From assembly GCF_000963865.1 (NCBI RefSeq), contig NZ_CP011071.1, positions 372,001-436,000 of the forward strand: a stretch of 64,000 bases of DNA. Reading direction: 5' to 3'. A model generated the notes under the pieces. It was not told the DNA's origin, made no database searches, and saw nothing but the letters and a program-made list of their open reading frames with translations. Shown here piece by piece: positions 1 to 8,350 of this stretch (the first letter of the stretch is position 1; every line of letters begins with the position of its first letter). Origin of the DNA: Flagellimonas lutaonensis. GTDB taxonomy: Bacteria; Bacteroidota; Bacteroidia; Flavobacteriales; Flavobacteriaceae. The translations under genes and the position numbers were made by a program.

Positions 1-1227
1 GAAGCAGGTTTTTCGATTAAAACGGGGGTTGCGAACATTCCGACCGCATTTATCGCCGAGTATGGTAGCGGATATCCGGTGATAGCCATTTTAGGGGAAT
101 TTGATGCCCTGCCGGGTTTGTCGCAACAAGCGGTTCCTGAAAAGAAGCCTGCCGGTGGGGAAGCAGGCCATGCCTGCGGACACCATCTTTTTGGCACGGC
201 ATCGGCTGCAGCTGCCATTGCCACCAAAAATTGGTTGAGCACCAGCAAACGTGAGGGCACCATACGTTTCTATGGGTGTCCGGCAGAAGAAGGGGGCGGT
301 GCAAAAGTGTATATGTCTCGAGAGGGTCTTTTTGACGATGTTGATGTGGCCCTACATTGGCACCCAAGCTCACAGAACGCCGCCAGTGCCGCAGCCGCAC
401 TTGCCAACATTTCGGCCAAATTCAGGTTCAAAGGTGTTTCGGCCCATGCCGCCGGGGCGCCACAAATGGGGCGTTCAGCACTTGACGGTGTCGAGGCCAT
501 GAACGTAATGGTCAATATGATGCGTGAGCATATTCCGCAAGAAGCCCGAATACATTATGTTATCACCGACGGTGGAAAGGCCCCCAATGTGGTGCCCGAT
601 TTTGCGGAGGTCTATTACTACGCCCGCCATAATAGCAGGGACGTGGTGCGCGATATTTTCAATAGGATCGTAAAAGCTGGTGAAGGGGCCGCCCTCGGAA
701 CCGGTACCACCATGGAATATGAACTGGTCAACGGGGTCCACGAGCTATTGCCCAACCTGACCCTCCAAAAATTGGTACACGAAAACCTCTCTGAAATTGG
801 CGGAATCGAGTATACACCCGAAGAAAAGGCCTTTGCCGATAAAATAGCCCAAAGTTTGGGGCAAGAAAAAGCCAATGTGGAAATGGCCAGATCGGTACAA
901 CCCTATAAAGAGGTGGCGCGCGCCTATGGATCCACCGATGTGGGCGACGTTAGTTTTGTGACCCCAACCGTCGGATTCGGAACGGCCACTTGGGTACCGG
1001 GCACCCCGGCCCATAGTTGGCAAGCGGTTGCCGCCGGTGGCACGACCATTGGAAAAAAGGGAATGATGGTCGCCGCCAAAACCTTGACCTCAACAGCGAT
1101 TGATCTGTTCTCTGACCCCAGCATTGTCAAAAAGGCAAAACAGGAGTTTGAAGAGCGCAGGGGCCCTGATTTTGTATATAAGCCCTTATTGGGTGACCGC
1201 CCCCCGGCTTTGGATTATAGAAAATAG
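1..1227 (+). CDS. M20-family amidohydrolase (AbgB-like), 5'-truncated by window edge
   Basis: The reading frame is open from base 1, so the N-terminus lies outside the window. The family are zinc-dependent hydrolases of N-acyl or p-aminobenzoyl-glutamate-type amides. Visible are GEFDALPG, the metal-binding HACGHH (cat at 169) and PAEEGGG, which supplies the metal-bridging and general-base glutamates. A dimerisation-type insert follows, with SAHAAGAPQMGRSALDGVEA. The C-terminus carries STDVGDVS and the HSW motif, as in AbgB/p-aminobenzoyl-glutamate hydrolase subunit B. The exact substrate cannot be read from sequence. No signal peptide can be judged because the start is missing. No gene follows on the same strand for about 200 bp. 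Confidence 0.9.
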   Translation, partial: EAGFSIKTGVANIPTAFIAEYGSGYPVIAILGEFDALPGLSQQAVPEKKPAGGEAGHACGHHLFGTASAAAAIATKNWLSTSKREGTIRFYGCPAEEGGGAKVYMSREGLFDDVDVALHWHPSSQNAASAAAALANISAKFRFKGVSAHAAGAPQMGRSALDGVEAMNVMVNMMREHIPQEARIHYVITDGGKAPNVVPDFAEVYYYARHNSRDVVRDIFNRIVKAGEGAALGTGTTMEYELVNGVHELLPNLTLQKLVHENLSEIGGIEYTPEEKAFADKIAQSLGQEKANVEMARSVQPYKEVARAYGSTDVGDVSFVTPTVGFGTATWVPGTPAHSWQAVAAGGTTIGKKGMMVAAKTLTSTAIDLFSDPSIVKKAKQEFEERRGPDFVYKPLLGDRPPALDYRK

Positions 1228-1435
1228 GTCATAATCCTTTAGAAGGGTTGCAAGCTAGGGTATAGTTATGTTCAAAGAACCATAATTTGGCCATAAGGCC
1301 AATTTTGCCTTTGGAACACCGTACACTTCAAATTTGAAAATCAAGATGTTATAGCTTGGCCCAAACTTAGACCCTTGAACATTGTAACAAATCGATCAAA
1401 CATCCTACTAACCATAAAACTACCCAACCCAATCA
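1228..1435. other. Intergenic region, no gene seen
   Basis: This 208-bp gap lies between the amidohydrolase stop and the GTG start of the sigma factor. It is AT-richer than its flanks. I see no RNA gene, no convincing terminator and no clear TTG-N19-TAnnTTTG promoter. Confidence 0.6.
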
Positions 1436-1930
1436 GTGACCAAAGAACTCGAACATCGCTTTGTAACTGAACTTGAGAACAACCAGAACATTGTTCACAA
1501 GGTCTGTAGCTTGTATACGAATGACAGGGATTCGCACAACGATCTCTTTCAAGAAATCACTATTCAGCTATGGAAGGCCTACCCGAAATTCAGGGGCGAA
1601 TCAAAGTTCAGTACGTGGATGTACAGGGTGGCGCTGAACACGGCCATTACCCTTTACAGAAAGTCAAAGCGACGGGTCAAGACACAAGATTACGATTCGG
1701 TCATCTATAAGATCAAGGCGAACGAATATGACGATACCGAAGAACGCCAATTGAAACTGATGTATGATGCCATCAAGCAACTGGGCGATATTGACAAAGC
1801 GGTAGTCTTTTTGTACTTAGAGGACAAAGACTACCGAGAGATTGCTGAAACCCTCGGTATCTCCGAGGTGAACGCAAGGGTAAAAATGAACCGCATCAAA
1901 AACAAACTAAGAACCATACTAAATCCGTAA
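1436..1930 (+). CDS. ECF-type RNA polymerase sigma factor
   Basis: A 164-residue sigma-70 family protein, the usual size for an ECF factor. Region 2 spans about residues 10-80, with a DLFQEITIQLWKAYPKF segment and FSTWMYRVALNTAI. Region 4 spans about residues 105-160, with the helix-turn-helix YREIAETLGISEVNARVKMNR. It should direct core RNA polymerase to a small regulon. The start is GTG; no in-frame ATG lies nearby upstream. The next gene begins 4 bp after the stop and encodes a small membrane protein. Co-transcription suggests that protein is a regulator or target, but it has no recognisable anti-sigma domain. Confidence 0.9.
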   Translation: MTKELEHRFVTELENNQNIVHKVCSLYTNDRDSHNDLFQEITIQLWKAYPKFRGESKFSTWMYRVALNTAITLYRKSKRRVKTQDYDSVIYKIKANEYDDTEERQLKLMYDAIKQLGDIDKAVVFLYLEDKDYREIAETLGISEVNARVKMNRIKNKLRTILNP

Positions 1931-1934
1931 GGTT

Positions 1935-2576
1935 ATGATGGATGAACTGGAACTCTTAAAAAAGGATTGGCAACAGAAAAAGGGGCAGTTGCCCAGGCTC
2001 AGCTACGACGAAATCTATAAAATGGTCAGGCGCAAGTCTTCCTCGGTCGTCAAATGGATATTCTATATCAGTATCGCCGAATTTCTCTTCTGGATCATTC
2101 TGTTCTTTGTGCCCGTGCCCGGTGGCAAACTCATGGCAGAGGGTGCCATTATCCTCCAAAGCATAGAAATGGGGCTCGAAATTATCCGATATGCTGCAGT
2201 GGCTTATTTCATTGTCAAGTTCTACCAAAATTTCAAAAAAATAAGTGTCACCGATTCGGCCAAAAATCTTATGAAGAACATTATCGTGGTCAGAAGAACG
2301 GTGATGCAATATGTTTGGTTCAATCTGGGGGTATTTGCGGTAATGATGGTAATTGTATTTATCGAGTATGTAAATTACGACCCACGAATCGAGCTGAAGA
2401 CCATGATCGCAGAGGCCGAGAACAGTATTTTGCTTTGGTTGGGCGTATGTATTGCATTGTTGGTGTCCATTGGTTTCTTTGCTTTCCTGTTATGGTTGTT
2501 CTACCGTATTCTCTACGGAATTCTTTTAAAACGTCTCAATGAAAACTACCGCGAACTGAAAAAGCTTGAAATCTAA
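1935..2576 (+). CDS. Four-helix membrane protein linked to ECF sigma factor
   Basis: A 213-residue protein with a charged N-terminus (MMDELELLKKDWQQKKGQLP) and about four hydrophobic segments near residues 40-62, 75-97, 123-146 and 163-192. Two adjacent ATG codons (1935, 1938) could both serve as start. It begins 4 bp after the sigma factor stop, which makes a two-gene operon likely. Such pairings often mean the membrane protein restrains the sigma factor, with the cytoplasmic N-terminus as contact. I see no zinc-finger or other known anti-sigma motif, so that role is inference. It converges on the acyltransferase gene and overlaps its end by 4 bp. Confidence 0.8.
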   Translation: MMDELELLKKDWQQKKGQLPRLSYDEIYKMVRRKSSSVVKWIFYISIAEFLFWIILFFVPVPGGKLMAEGAIILQSIEMGLEIIRYAAVAYFIVKFYQNFKKISVTDSAKNLMKNIIVVRRTVMQYVWFNLGVFAVMMVIVFIEYVNYDPRIELKTMIAEAENSILLWLGVCIALLVSIGFFAFLLWLFYRILYGILLKRLNENYRELKKLEI

Positions 2577-3382
2577 TTTCGATGGCTGTACTTTCTTTTT
2601 TGGTGGTCGGCCTCGTAGGCGGCCAATTCCTCTTCGGGAATAACCCTTAGAAACGAAGGGTGCTGCTCGATGGCATACTCCAGTTTCTCAATGATTTCCT
2701 CGACCGACTCGTTGTCGTAATCAATCTCCAACGGTTCCTTTATCTGCATTGATTGCAGAATGCCCTTCTTTTTGATATACAGGCCCTTTTTGTCGAACGA
2801 CCTACGAAACCCATCGATTACCACAGGTACAACAATCGGCTTGTATTTTTTTATTATATGTGCAGTTCCCTTGCGCAGTGGTTTCCATGGAGTTGTGGTT
2901 CCTTGTGGAAAAGTTATGACCCATCCATCTTGTAGGGCTTTCCCTATGTTCGAAATATCGCTAAACTTGACATGCCGCTTAACCTCTTGGCCATCTGCCC
3001 GCCATGTTCGTTCGATACTGATAGACCCTGCATACGCCAACAATTTGGTCAAGAGACTTTTTTTCATGGTCTCTTTGGCGGCGACATAGTAAATGTTGAG
3101 TTTGGGTTTCCAGAGATAACCGATGTTCTTAATGCTATCTTCACGACCGGCCAAACTTGCATTGAAGACATGAAACATGGCCACCACATCGGCAAAATAG
3201 GTCTGGTGGTTGCTTACAAACAACACATTGGTGTCAGGTAAACTTCGAATGACCTCAGACCCCTCGATCTGTAGTTCGTTAAAACCTTTGTACCGCCTGT
3301 GTGTCATCAGACCCAAGATACGGATGAGCCATTTCTTGAAAAAAAGAATATGTCCGAAAGGATTTCTTTTAAACAGTGCCAT
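2573..3382 (-). CDS. PlsC-like 1-acyl-sn-glycerol-3-phosphate acyltransferase
   Basis: A 269-residue inner-membrane-associated acyltransferase, expected to acylate lysophosphatidic acid or a related lysolipid. Motif I is present as NHQTYFAD (His-x4-Asp catalytic pair, about residues 58-65). Motif III reads FPQGTT instead of the usual FPEGTR, so the glutamate that contacts the phosphate is glutamine here. It is followed by a KGTAHIIKKYKPIVVPVVIDGFRRSF-type segment. The N-terminus holds a basic/hydrophobic stretch suited to membrane association. Start ATG at 3382. It is convergent with the membrane protein gene and stands alone on its strand. Confidence 0.88.
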   Translation of the reverse strand: MALFKRNPFGHILFFKKWLIRILGLMTHRRYKGFNELQIEGSEVIRSLPDTNVLFVSNHQTYFADVVAMFHVFNASLAGREDSIKNIGYLWKPKLNIYYVAAKETMKKSLLTKLLAYAGSISIERTWRADGQEVKRHVKFSDISNIGKALQDGWVITFPQGTTTPWKPLRKGTAHIIKKYKPIVVPVVIDGFRRSFDKKGLYIKKKGILQSMQIKEPLEIDYDNESVEEIIEKLEYAIEQHPSFLRVIPEEELAAYEADHQKRKYSHRN

Positions 3383-3421
3383 GCAGTTGTAAATTGAGTG
3401 CGCTAATTTACAAAAACAGGG

Positions 3422-4063
3422 TCAAAGCACTTGTCGCAAAAGTTCCCGGATTTCACTTAGCATCATGGCCGTGGCGCCCCACACGACATAACCCTTTAAC
3501 TTAAAGGCCGGTACATCGATATTCTGGGCGTACGAGGTGCTCAGTTTTTGCTGGATCAGGTTGCCATCGTTCAGATATTCGTCCAACGGCACCTCAACCA
3601 ACGCCTCTACTTCGGTTTTATCGGGCACAAACCGCTGTGGTGCCTTGCCAAGAGCCAGAAATGGGGTCACCATAAAATTGCTGGGCGGTATGTAGAGGTC
3701 GGTAAGTTCTCTGATGACCTCGACATTCTCGGGTCTTAGGCCAACTTCTTCACGGGCTTCACGAAGCGCAGTGTGCAAAAGGTCTTTATCGTGTTTCTCC
3801 ATCTTGCCCCCGGGGAAACCAATTTGGTTCGAATGTACCCCAGGGTAGGCATTTCTCAGAATTAGCAATAGATGGGTCGTATAGCGTAAATCGGGATAGA
3901 ACAAGGCCATTACCCCAGCCTTTTTGGGGTTCCGGTCTTTGAAGTTTTTTGATTTCAGCAACTTCATACGCACCTCTGGGGCCATTTTATAATGTGAATC
4001 GGCCCCTGGAAGTGGTAGATTTTTTATTTTTAGGGCCTGCTGATAAAAATCATCAAAATTCAT
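3422..4063 (-). CDS. Nudix hydrolase, CoA pyrophosphatase type
   Basis: A 213-residue protein that by family hydrolyses the pyrophosphate of coenzyme A or acyl-CoA to phosphopantetheine and 3',5'-ADP. The core shows GFPGGK followed by LREAREEVGL, the Nudix metal-binding helix. The N-terminal LPGADSHYKMAPEVR and YTTHLLLILR stretches are also seen in NudL-type relatives. The open frame extends to 4273, but MNFDDFYQQALKIKN at 4063 is the start expected for the family. That start overlaps the divergent lipoprotein start: cat at 4061-4063 and atg at 4062-4064 share bases. Each gene's promoter must therefore lie inside the other's coding sequence. Confidence 0.9.
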   Translation of the reverse strand: MNFDDFYQQALKIKNLPLPGADSHYKMAPEVRMKLLKSKNFKDRNPKKAGVMALFYPDLRYTTHLLLILRNAYPGVHSNQIGFPGGKMEKHDKDLLHTALREAREEVGLRPENVEVIRELTDLYIPPSNFMVTPFLALGKAPQRFVPDKTEVEALVEVPLDEYLNDGNLIQQKLSTSYAQNIDVPAFKLKGYVVWGATAMMLSEIRELLRQVL

Positions 4064-4784
4064 GTTGCAGAGATTCACGCACGTTACAAGTATAGTATTA
4101 TTTTTTTTGGTTTCGTGCAACGAGAAAGTAAAAGAAAGTGCCGTGCCAAAACAGCAAGAACCAATCATGTCCGATACGCTTGCAACCGCCAAAGAAGACA
4201 AGGAAACGGCATCGGAAGAGGAAAGGGAAAAGTTTGTGCTCACCGAAGAAAACGCCATCGACTTCTTTTTCAACTATGCGGACACCCTATCACAAAACAA
4301 GGTAAAACTGACCACTTCCATGGGCAGTTTCACGATTCAGCTTTTCGATGATGTGCCCTACCACAGGGCAAACTTCATTTACCTGACCAGAAAGGGGTAT
4401 TTCGACAATACCCAATTTCACCGGGTGGTGAAAGATTTCATCATCCAAGGGGGCAATTCCGATGATAGAAAAACTGCCAACAAACGCAGGGAAATCGGCC
4501 GTTATCTTTTGCCCCCAGATGCCAAGAAGGGCTACAAGCACCATCGTGGCGTTATTTCTATGCCCAGTAGCGAACGCGACAATCCCCATAAACTGGCCTC
4601 GCCCTATGAGTTCTTTATTGTGGTGACCAAGCCGGGATCGTATCACTTGGACGGTTCGTATACCCCTTTCGGGCGGGTCATCGAGGGTATGGATGTGGTG
4701 GACGCCATCAACAATGTACCCGTGGGCGATGGCGATTGGCCGCTTCAGAATGTGTACATCGAAAAGGCAGAAGTACTGGATTGA
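4062..4784 (+). CDS. Cyclophilin-type peptidyl-prolyl isomerase lipoprotein
   Basis: A 240-residue exported isomerase that catalyses cis/trans isomerisation of prolyl bonds in the periplasm. Residues 1-19 form a lipoprotein signal peptide with lipobox LVSC (Cys19). An acidic linker of about 60 residues precedes the cyclophilin domain (about 75-238). Visible are FHRVVKDFIIQGGN, SSERDNPHKLASPYEFFIV and the closing FGRVIEGMDVVDAIN. The lipobox supports the ATG at 4062, directly overlapping the divergent Nudix start. The insert GRYLLPPDAKKGYKHHRGVISM resembles those of other Bacteroidota PPIases. Confidence 0.92.
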   Translation: MLQRFTHVTSIVLFFLVSCNEKVKESAVPKQQEPIMSDTLATAKEDKETASEEEREKFVLTEENAIDFFFNYADTLSQNKVKLTTSMGSFTIQLFDDVPYHRANFIYLTRKGYFDNTQFHRVVKDFIIQGGNSDDRKTANKRREIGRYLLPPDAKKGYKHHRGVISMPSSERDNPHKLASPYEFFIVVTKPGSYHLDGSYTPFGRVIEGMDVVDAINNVPVGDGDWPLQNVYIEKAEVLD

Positions 4785-4861
4785 CACGGGTTCTACTCCA
4801 GATTTGCCATTTATATTTTATATGGGACAAGGGCCGATATTAATGGGACACCGCATTGGAA

Positions 4862-5479
4862 TCAGGTACTTTTTTCCTTGTAAATATTGGGAAGCCTGAT
4901 ACCCAATTTAACGGCCAACAACCGAATGGTGATGACCACCAGGATGCCTGCAGAGTACGCATAGGCTTCCTGAATGGGGAATTGGAGCAGCAAAAAATAA
5001 AAGGCGCCTCCCACAATGCACGCCGTGGCATATATTTCCTTTCTAAAGATCACAGGAATCTCATTGCACAAAATATCCCTGATAACCCCACCAAAGCTTG
5101 CGGTAATGGTACCGAGGGCAATGCAAATGATGGGCTGCAGTTCTGCTTGAAGCCCCTTTTCGATGCCGACCATGGTATACAGCCCGATACCGATGGTATC
5201 GAACAAGAAAAGAGACTTTCTAAAATATTTCAGCTGGTTCACAAAAACAATGGCGAATACCACCGTTGACAGAATGGTGATCACGTAGGTGAGGTCGCGC
5301 ATCCAAACCACCGGCACATTGCCGATCAATAAATCGCGCAGGGTGCCCCCACCGATGGCGGTCACAAAGGCAATGATGACCACCCCAAAAAGGTCGAGGC
5401 GTTTTTCCATTGCTATAAGCACCCCCGAAATAGTAAAGGCGATGGTGCCCAGAATATCGATGAGCTCGTAAAACAACAT
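4862..5479 (-). CDS. Trimeric intracellular cation channel family protein (UPF0126/YicG)
   Basis: A 205-residue membrane protein with about six to seven hydrophobic helices. It has two repeats of the UPF0126/TRIC domain: GTIAFTISGVLIAMEKRLDLFGV with GGGTLRDLLIGNVPV in the first, and the matching GTITASFGGVIRDILCNEIPVIF in the second. The GGGTLRD/FGGVIRD motifs line the pore in characterised prokaryotic TRIC channels, which conduct K+ or Na+. No neighbour points to a more specific role. The start ATG at 5479 matches the usual family N-terminus. Confidence 0.92.
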   Translation of the reverse strand: MLFYELIDILGTIAFTISGVLIAMEKRLDLFGVVIIAFVTAIGGGTLRDLLIGNVPVVWMRDLTYVITILSTVVFAIVFVNQLKYFRKSLFLFDTIGIGLYTMVGIEKGLQAELQPIICIALGTITASFGGVIRDILCNEIPVIFRKEIYATACIVGGAFYFLLLQFPIQEAYAYSAGILVVITIRLLAVKLGIRLPNIYKEKST

Positions 5480-5757
5480 ACTGCAAATGTTAAAAAATTG
5501 ACTTGAAAAACAGATACGAATTTCACTGATTTACACAAATGCCTTTGTGACTGGGCTTTAAAAGGCTATTTAACCAAGCTAGCCAGAGAATCGCTGAGTT
5601 TCACATAGAAATAATCCAATCATTCGTAATTCTAAAATCATAAATACATGGGCACGAATGTCACGAATTTTCGCAAATAATTCTTGAATTAGTGTTTGAT
5701 ATTTGAACTTGAAAATTGGCACTCCACGATACGACCCCCCCCCTGTGGGGGCCGGGG
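5480..5757. repeat. Intergenic region with CACGAAT repeat pair
   Basis: A 278-bp AT-rich gap between the TRIC gene start and the RDD gene stop. CACGAAT occurs at 5653-5659 and 5662-5668. The same motif, as ATTCGTG on the other strand, recurs at 54576-54600, so this may be a copy of a dispersed repeat. A run of nine C at 5735-5743 pairs with TGTGGGGG just after it, forming a short GC hairpin downstream of the RDD stop. That hairpin could act in transcript termination. Confidence 0.4.
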
Positions 5758-6474
5758 CTACATTTTTTGGGTATAATAGTTATAATCCTTGATTACAACA
5801 TCCACAAAATCGATCGGTCTCAAGGTGGTGGTGATACCGGTGACCTCTTTGATCCGCCTATCAAGTGATATGATTACGTTGTGGTTGCCATTTCGAATGG
5901 CCTTGTCGTAAAGTTCTTTGATGGTCTGCATTTCACGGTCATTGAACACCGTAACCTGGGCAAATTGCGGTTTGTAATCTTCAGGCAGTTCCCTTAAAAT
6001 GGTATTGTGCAGGGCCACCTTTTTCTTTTCGCTGATTACCGTGGTGCCCGCGGCAATATCACCTATGCGCTGCCCATTGCCCCTGATAAGGATTGTCAAT
6101 ACGGCCGCACCGCCCGATGTAATGGTCACATCGACAATACGCAAGACCCAGCGTACAAAATAATTGCCAAAACTGGGCTTGGAACCGTCCAACTTGACCA
6201 CGCGAATAGACATCAATCCCTTACCAATGGTCCTTCCGTCGGTAAAGGTTTCAAAAAGCAGATAGTAAAGAAATGCAGGCAGCCCCAATAACAGGTACAA
6301 TGCCCACATATCGGCAAAATCAATTTCCAAAGAGGCCAATAGCAAGAACATTAGAATGGTGTAGACCCATATTACAAAGCTGTCGATAATGTAGGCCAAC
6401 ATCCGGTCACCCAAATTGGCGGTATTTTGGGTGATGCTTACATTTTGGGCCGTTTCTATTTGAAATTGGTTCAT
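5758..6474 (-). CDS. RDD family membrane protein
   Basis: A 238-residue protein whose N-terminal two thirds is an RDD domain: LGDRMLAYIIDSFVIW at the first helix, then a second helix around residues 50-75, then FTDGRTIGKGLMSIRVV and a third helix near 120-140. The family is widespread and its biochemical role is unsettled; some members act in ion/proton exchange. The C-terminal 80 residues are soluble and charged. It is divergent from the SpoIIM-like gene with only 33 bp between starts, a pairing common in Bacteroidota. This suggests it belongs functionally to the MoxR/DUF58 cluster. Confidence 0.9.
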   Translation of the reverse strand: MNQFQIETAQNVSITQNTANLGDRMLAYIIDSFVIWVYTILMFLLLASLEIDFADMWALYLLLGLPAFLYYLLFETFTDGRTIGKGLMSIRVVKLDGSKPSFGNYFVRWVLRIVDVTITSGGAAVLTILIRGNGQRIGDIAAGTTVISEKKKVALHNTILRELPEDYKPQFAQVTVFNDREMQTIKELYDKAIRNGNHNVIISLDRRIKEVTGITTTLRPIDFVDVVIKDYNYYTQKM

Positions 6475-6507
6475 ATTTTAGTTTCTTTACCCATAAACCC
6501 CTATTAC

Positions 6508-7485
6508 ATGCGAGAGGCTGCTTTCGTAAAACAAAATAAGGACAAATGGGCTGCTTTTGAAAATGTACTCAACCACAAAGCGCAAATGCCCCCTGATGAG
6601 CTCTCAGACCTCTATATAGAAATAACCGACCATCTCAGTTATGCCAAGACCTTTTACCCGGGCAGCAATACCGAGTTTTACCTGAACTCACTGGCTTCAC
6701 AAGCCCATCAAAAAATCTATAAGACCAAACGTGAATCGAAGAACCGTATTGTATCGTTTTGGAAAACCGAGTTCCCCACCATGTTCTACGGGCATAGACG
6801 TGAGCTGTTGATTTCTTTTTTGGTGTTTTCATTTTTTGTGGCGGTCGGGGCCTTTTCTTCGGCAAACGAAGGCAATTTTGTTCGCTCCATACTGGGCGAT
6901 GGGTACGTGAACATGACCCTCGAAAACATTGAAAAGGGCGACCCCATGGCAGTTTACAAAGAGCAGGGAGCCTTCAATATGTTCTTGGGAATCACCATAA
7001 ACAATATTAAAGTGGCCATTTATGCCTTTGCGTTCGGCATTTTTTTGGGTATCGGCACCTTGATGATATTGCTCAGAAACGGCATCATGTTGGGCAGTTT
7101 TCAGTACTTTTTTTATGAAAAGGAATTGTTATGGGAATCTGTTCGCACGGTATGGATCCACGGTACCATAGAAATATCGGTGATCATAATCGCGGGCTGT
7201 GCAGGCTTGGTGTTGGCCAATGGCATGCTTTTCCCAGGAACCTACACCAGACTGGAATCATTTAAGCGCGGAACCAAGAACGGACTAAAAATTATGATCA
7301 GTACCGTACCCTTCTTTATTGTCGCCGGGTTTTTAGAAGGATTTGTGACACGGCATACCGAAATGCCCGATTGGTTGGCCCTTACAATTATTCTGGGATC
7401 TTTGGCGTTAGTGGTTTTCTACTACGTGATCTATCCGTGCCAGCTTAACAAAAAAATGCAATATGAACCAAACACCGTACATTGA
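6508..7485 (+). CDS. SpoIIM-like (DUF95) membrane protein
   Basis: A 325-residue protein. MREAAFVKQNKDKWAAFE at 6508 is the typical N-terminus, so the longer frame from 6427 is rejected. The N-terminal 100 residues are soluble and helical. They are followed by a helix near 115-135 and a cluster of about four more helices at 170-320. The middle contains NMFLGITINNIKVAIYAFAFGIFLGIGT and HGTIEISVIIIAGCAGL, typical of the stage II sporulation protein M fold. This organism type does not sporulate; in Bacteroidota the family sits beside MoxR/DUF58 genes and its function is unknown. The stop overlaps the next gene by 23 bp. Confidence 0.88.
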   Translation: MREAAFVKQNKDKWAAFENVLNHKAQMPPDELSDLYIEITDHLSYAKTFYPGSNTEFYLNSLASQAHQKIYKTKRESKNRIVSFWKTEFPTMFYGHRRELLISFLVFSFFVAVGAFSSANEGNFVRSILGDGYVNMTLENIEKGDPMAVYKEQGAFNMFLGITINNIKVAIYAFAFGIFLGIGTLMILLRNGIMLGSFQYFFYEKELLWESVRTVWIHGTIEISVIIIAGCAGLVLANGMLFPGTYTRLESFKRGTKNGLKIMISTVPFFIVAGFLEGFVTRHTEMPDWLALTIILGSLALVVFYYVIYPCQLNKKMQYEPNTVH

Positions 7486-8347
7486 ATTCAAGAAACAGCG
7501 TGAACTGGGCGATATTCTGACCGACGCCTTTGGATTTATCAGAAATCAGTTCAAACCTTTTTTTGGCACTTTCTTCAAAATTGTTGGGCCTTACCTATTG
7601 GTTATGCTCATAGCATATAGCTTCTATTTTTACGCCATCGGCGACATTATGAACTTCAATATAGAAACCTCAAATGGGGTGGTCGGGCCATTTATGATCT
7701 TGATTGCCCTGTTTCTTTTTTTGGTGAGCATTTTTGTATGCTATGCCATGGCCCAGGCAACGGTGCTTTACTATATTCGCTCGTACGCCAACAATAAAGG
7801 GCGTGCAGACTTTCAAGAGGTAAAGAGGGATGTGTACACCAATTTTTGGCGTTTCTTCGGGTTGGTGCTTTTGGTGGGGCTCGCCCTTGCGGCCGGTTTC
7901 ATGCTCTGTTTTATTCCCGGCATCTACCTCTATCCGCCACTTATGCTGTCGTTCAGTGTTCTGGTATTTGACGGAAAGAGTGTAGGCGATTCCTTTTCTT
8001 ATGGTTTCACCCTTGTAAAAGATAATTGGTGGGCCACTTTTGGTACGCTTTTGGTAATCGGAATCATTGTTGCTGTTATCGGCTATGCCTTCAACATACC
8101 CGCGGCCATGTACATGTGGGCAAAAATGGGCATATTCTCGGGCGAAATGGATGCCGAAACAATGTCAAACGGCTTCATAGACCCCATTTATGTAATTTTA
8201 AACCTTTTGTCGGTTTTGGTACAGTTCATGCTCAACCTGGTATCGGTGGTGGCCGGCGCACTTATCTATTTTCACCTCAACGAAAAAAAGAATTTTACCG
8301 GTACCTACGAACGAATCGAAAATCTGGGCAAATCGTCTCAACAATAA
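7463..8347 (+). CDS. Multi-pass membrane protein of the MoxR/SpoIIM cluster
   Basis: A 294-residue protein beginning MNQTPYIEFKKQRELGDILT, with about six hydrophobic segments (near 40-60, 72-98, 130-165, 183-215 and 240-270). The soluble N-terminus and the FNRFGLV/VFDGKSVGDSFSYGF-type stretch resemble the glycerophosphodiesterase-membrane-domain or DUF4013-like group, but I cannot assign a family firmly. It overlaps the SpoIIM-like gene by 23 bp and is followed 3 bp later by DUF4129. Translational coupling is therefore likely. No catalytic motif is visible. Confidence 0.85.
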   Translation: MNQTPYIEFKKQRELGDILTDAFGFIRNQFKPFFGTFFKIVGPYLLVMLIAYSFYFYAIGDIMNFNIETSNGVVGPFMILIALFLFLVSIFVCYAMAQATVLYYIRSYANNKGRADFQEVKRDVYTNFWRFFGLVLLVGLALAAGFMLCFIPGIYLYPPLMLSFSVLVFDGKSVGDSFSYGFTLVKDNWWATFGTLLVIGIIVAVIGYAFNIPAAMYMWAKMGIFSGEMDAETMSNGFIDPIYVILNLLSVLVQFMLNLVSVVAGALIYFHLNEKKNFTGTYERIENLGKSSQQ

Positions 8348-8350
8348 TTT

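Noticed and set aside
5735-5743. Run of nine C as a phase-variable tract
   Set aside because: It lies outside any coding region, downstream of the RDD stop, and more likely forms part of a short GC hairpin.
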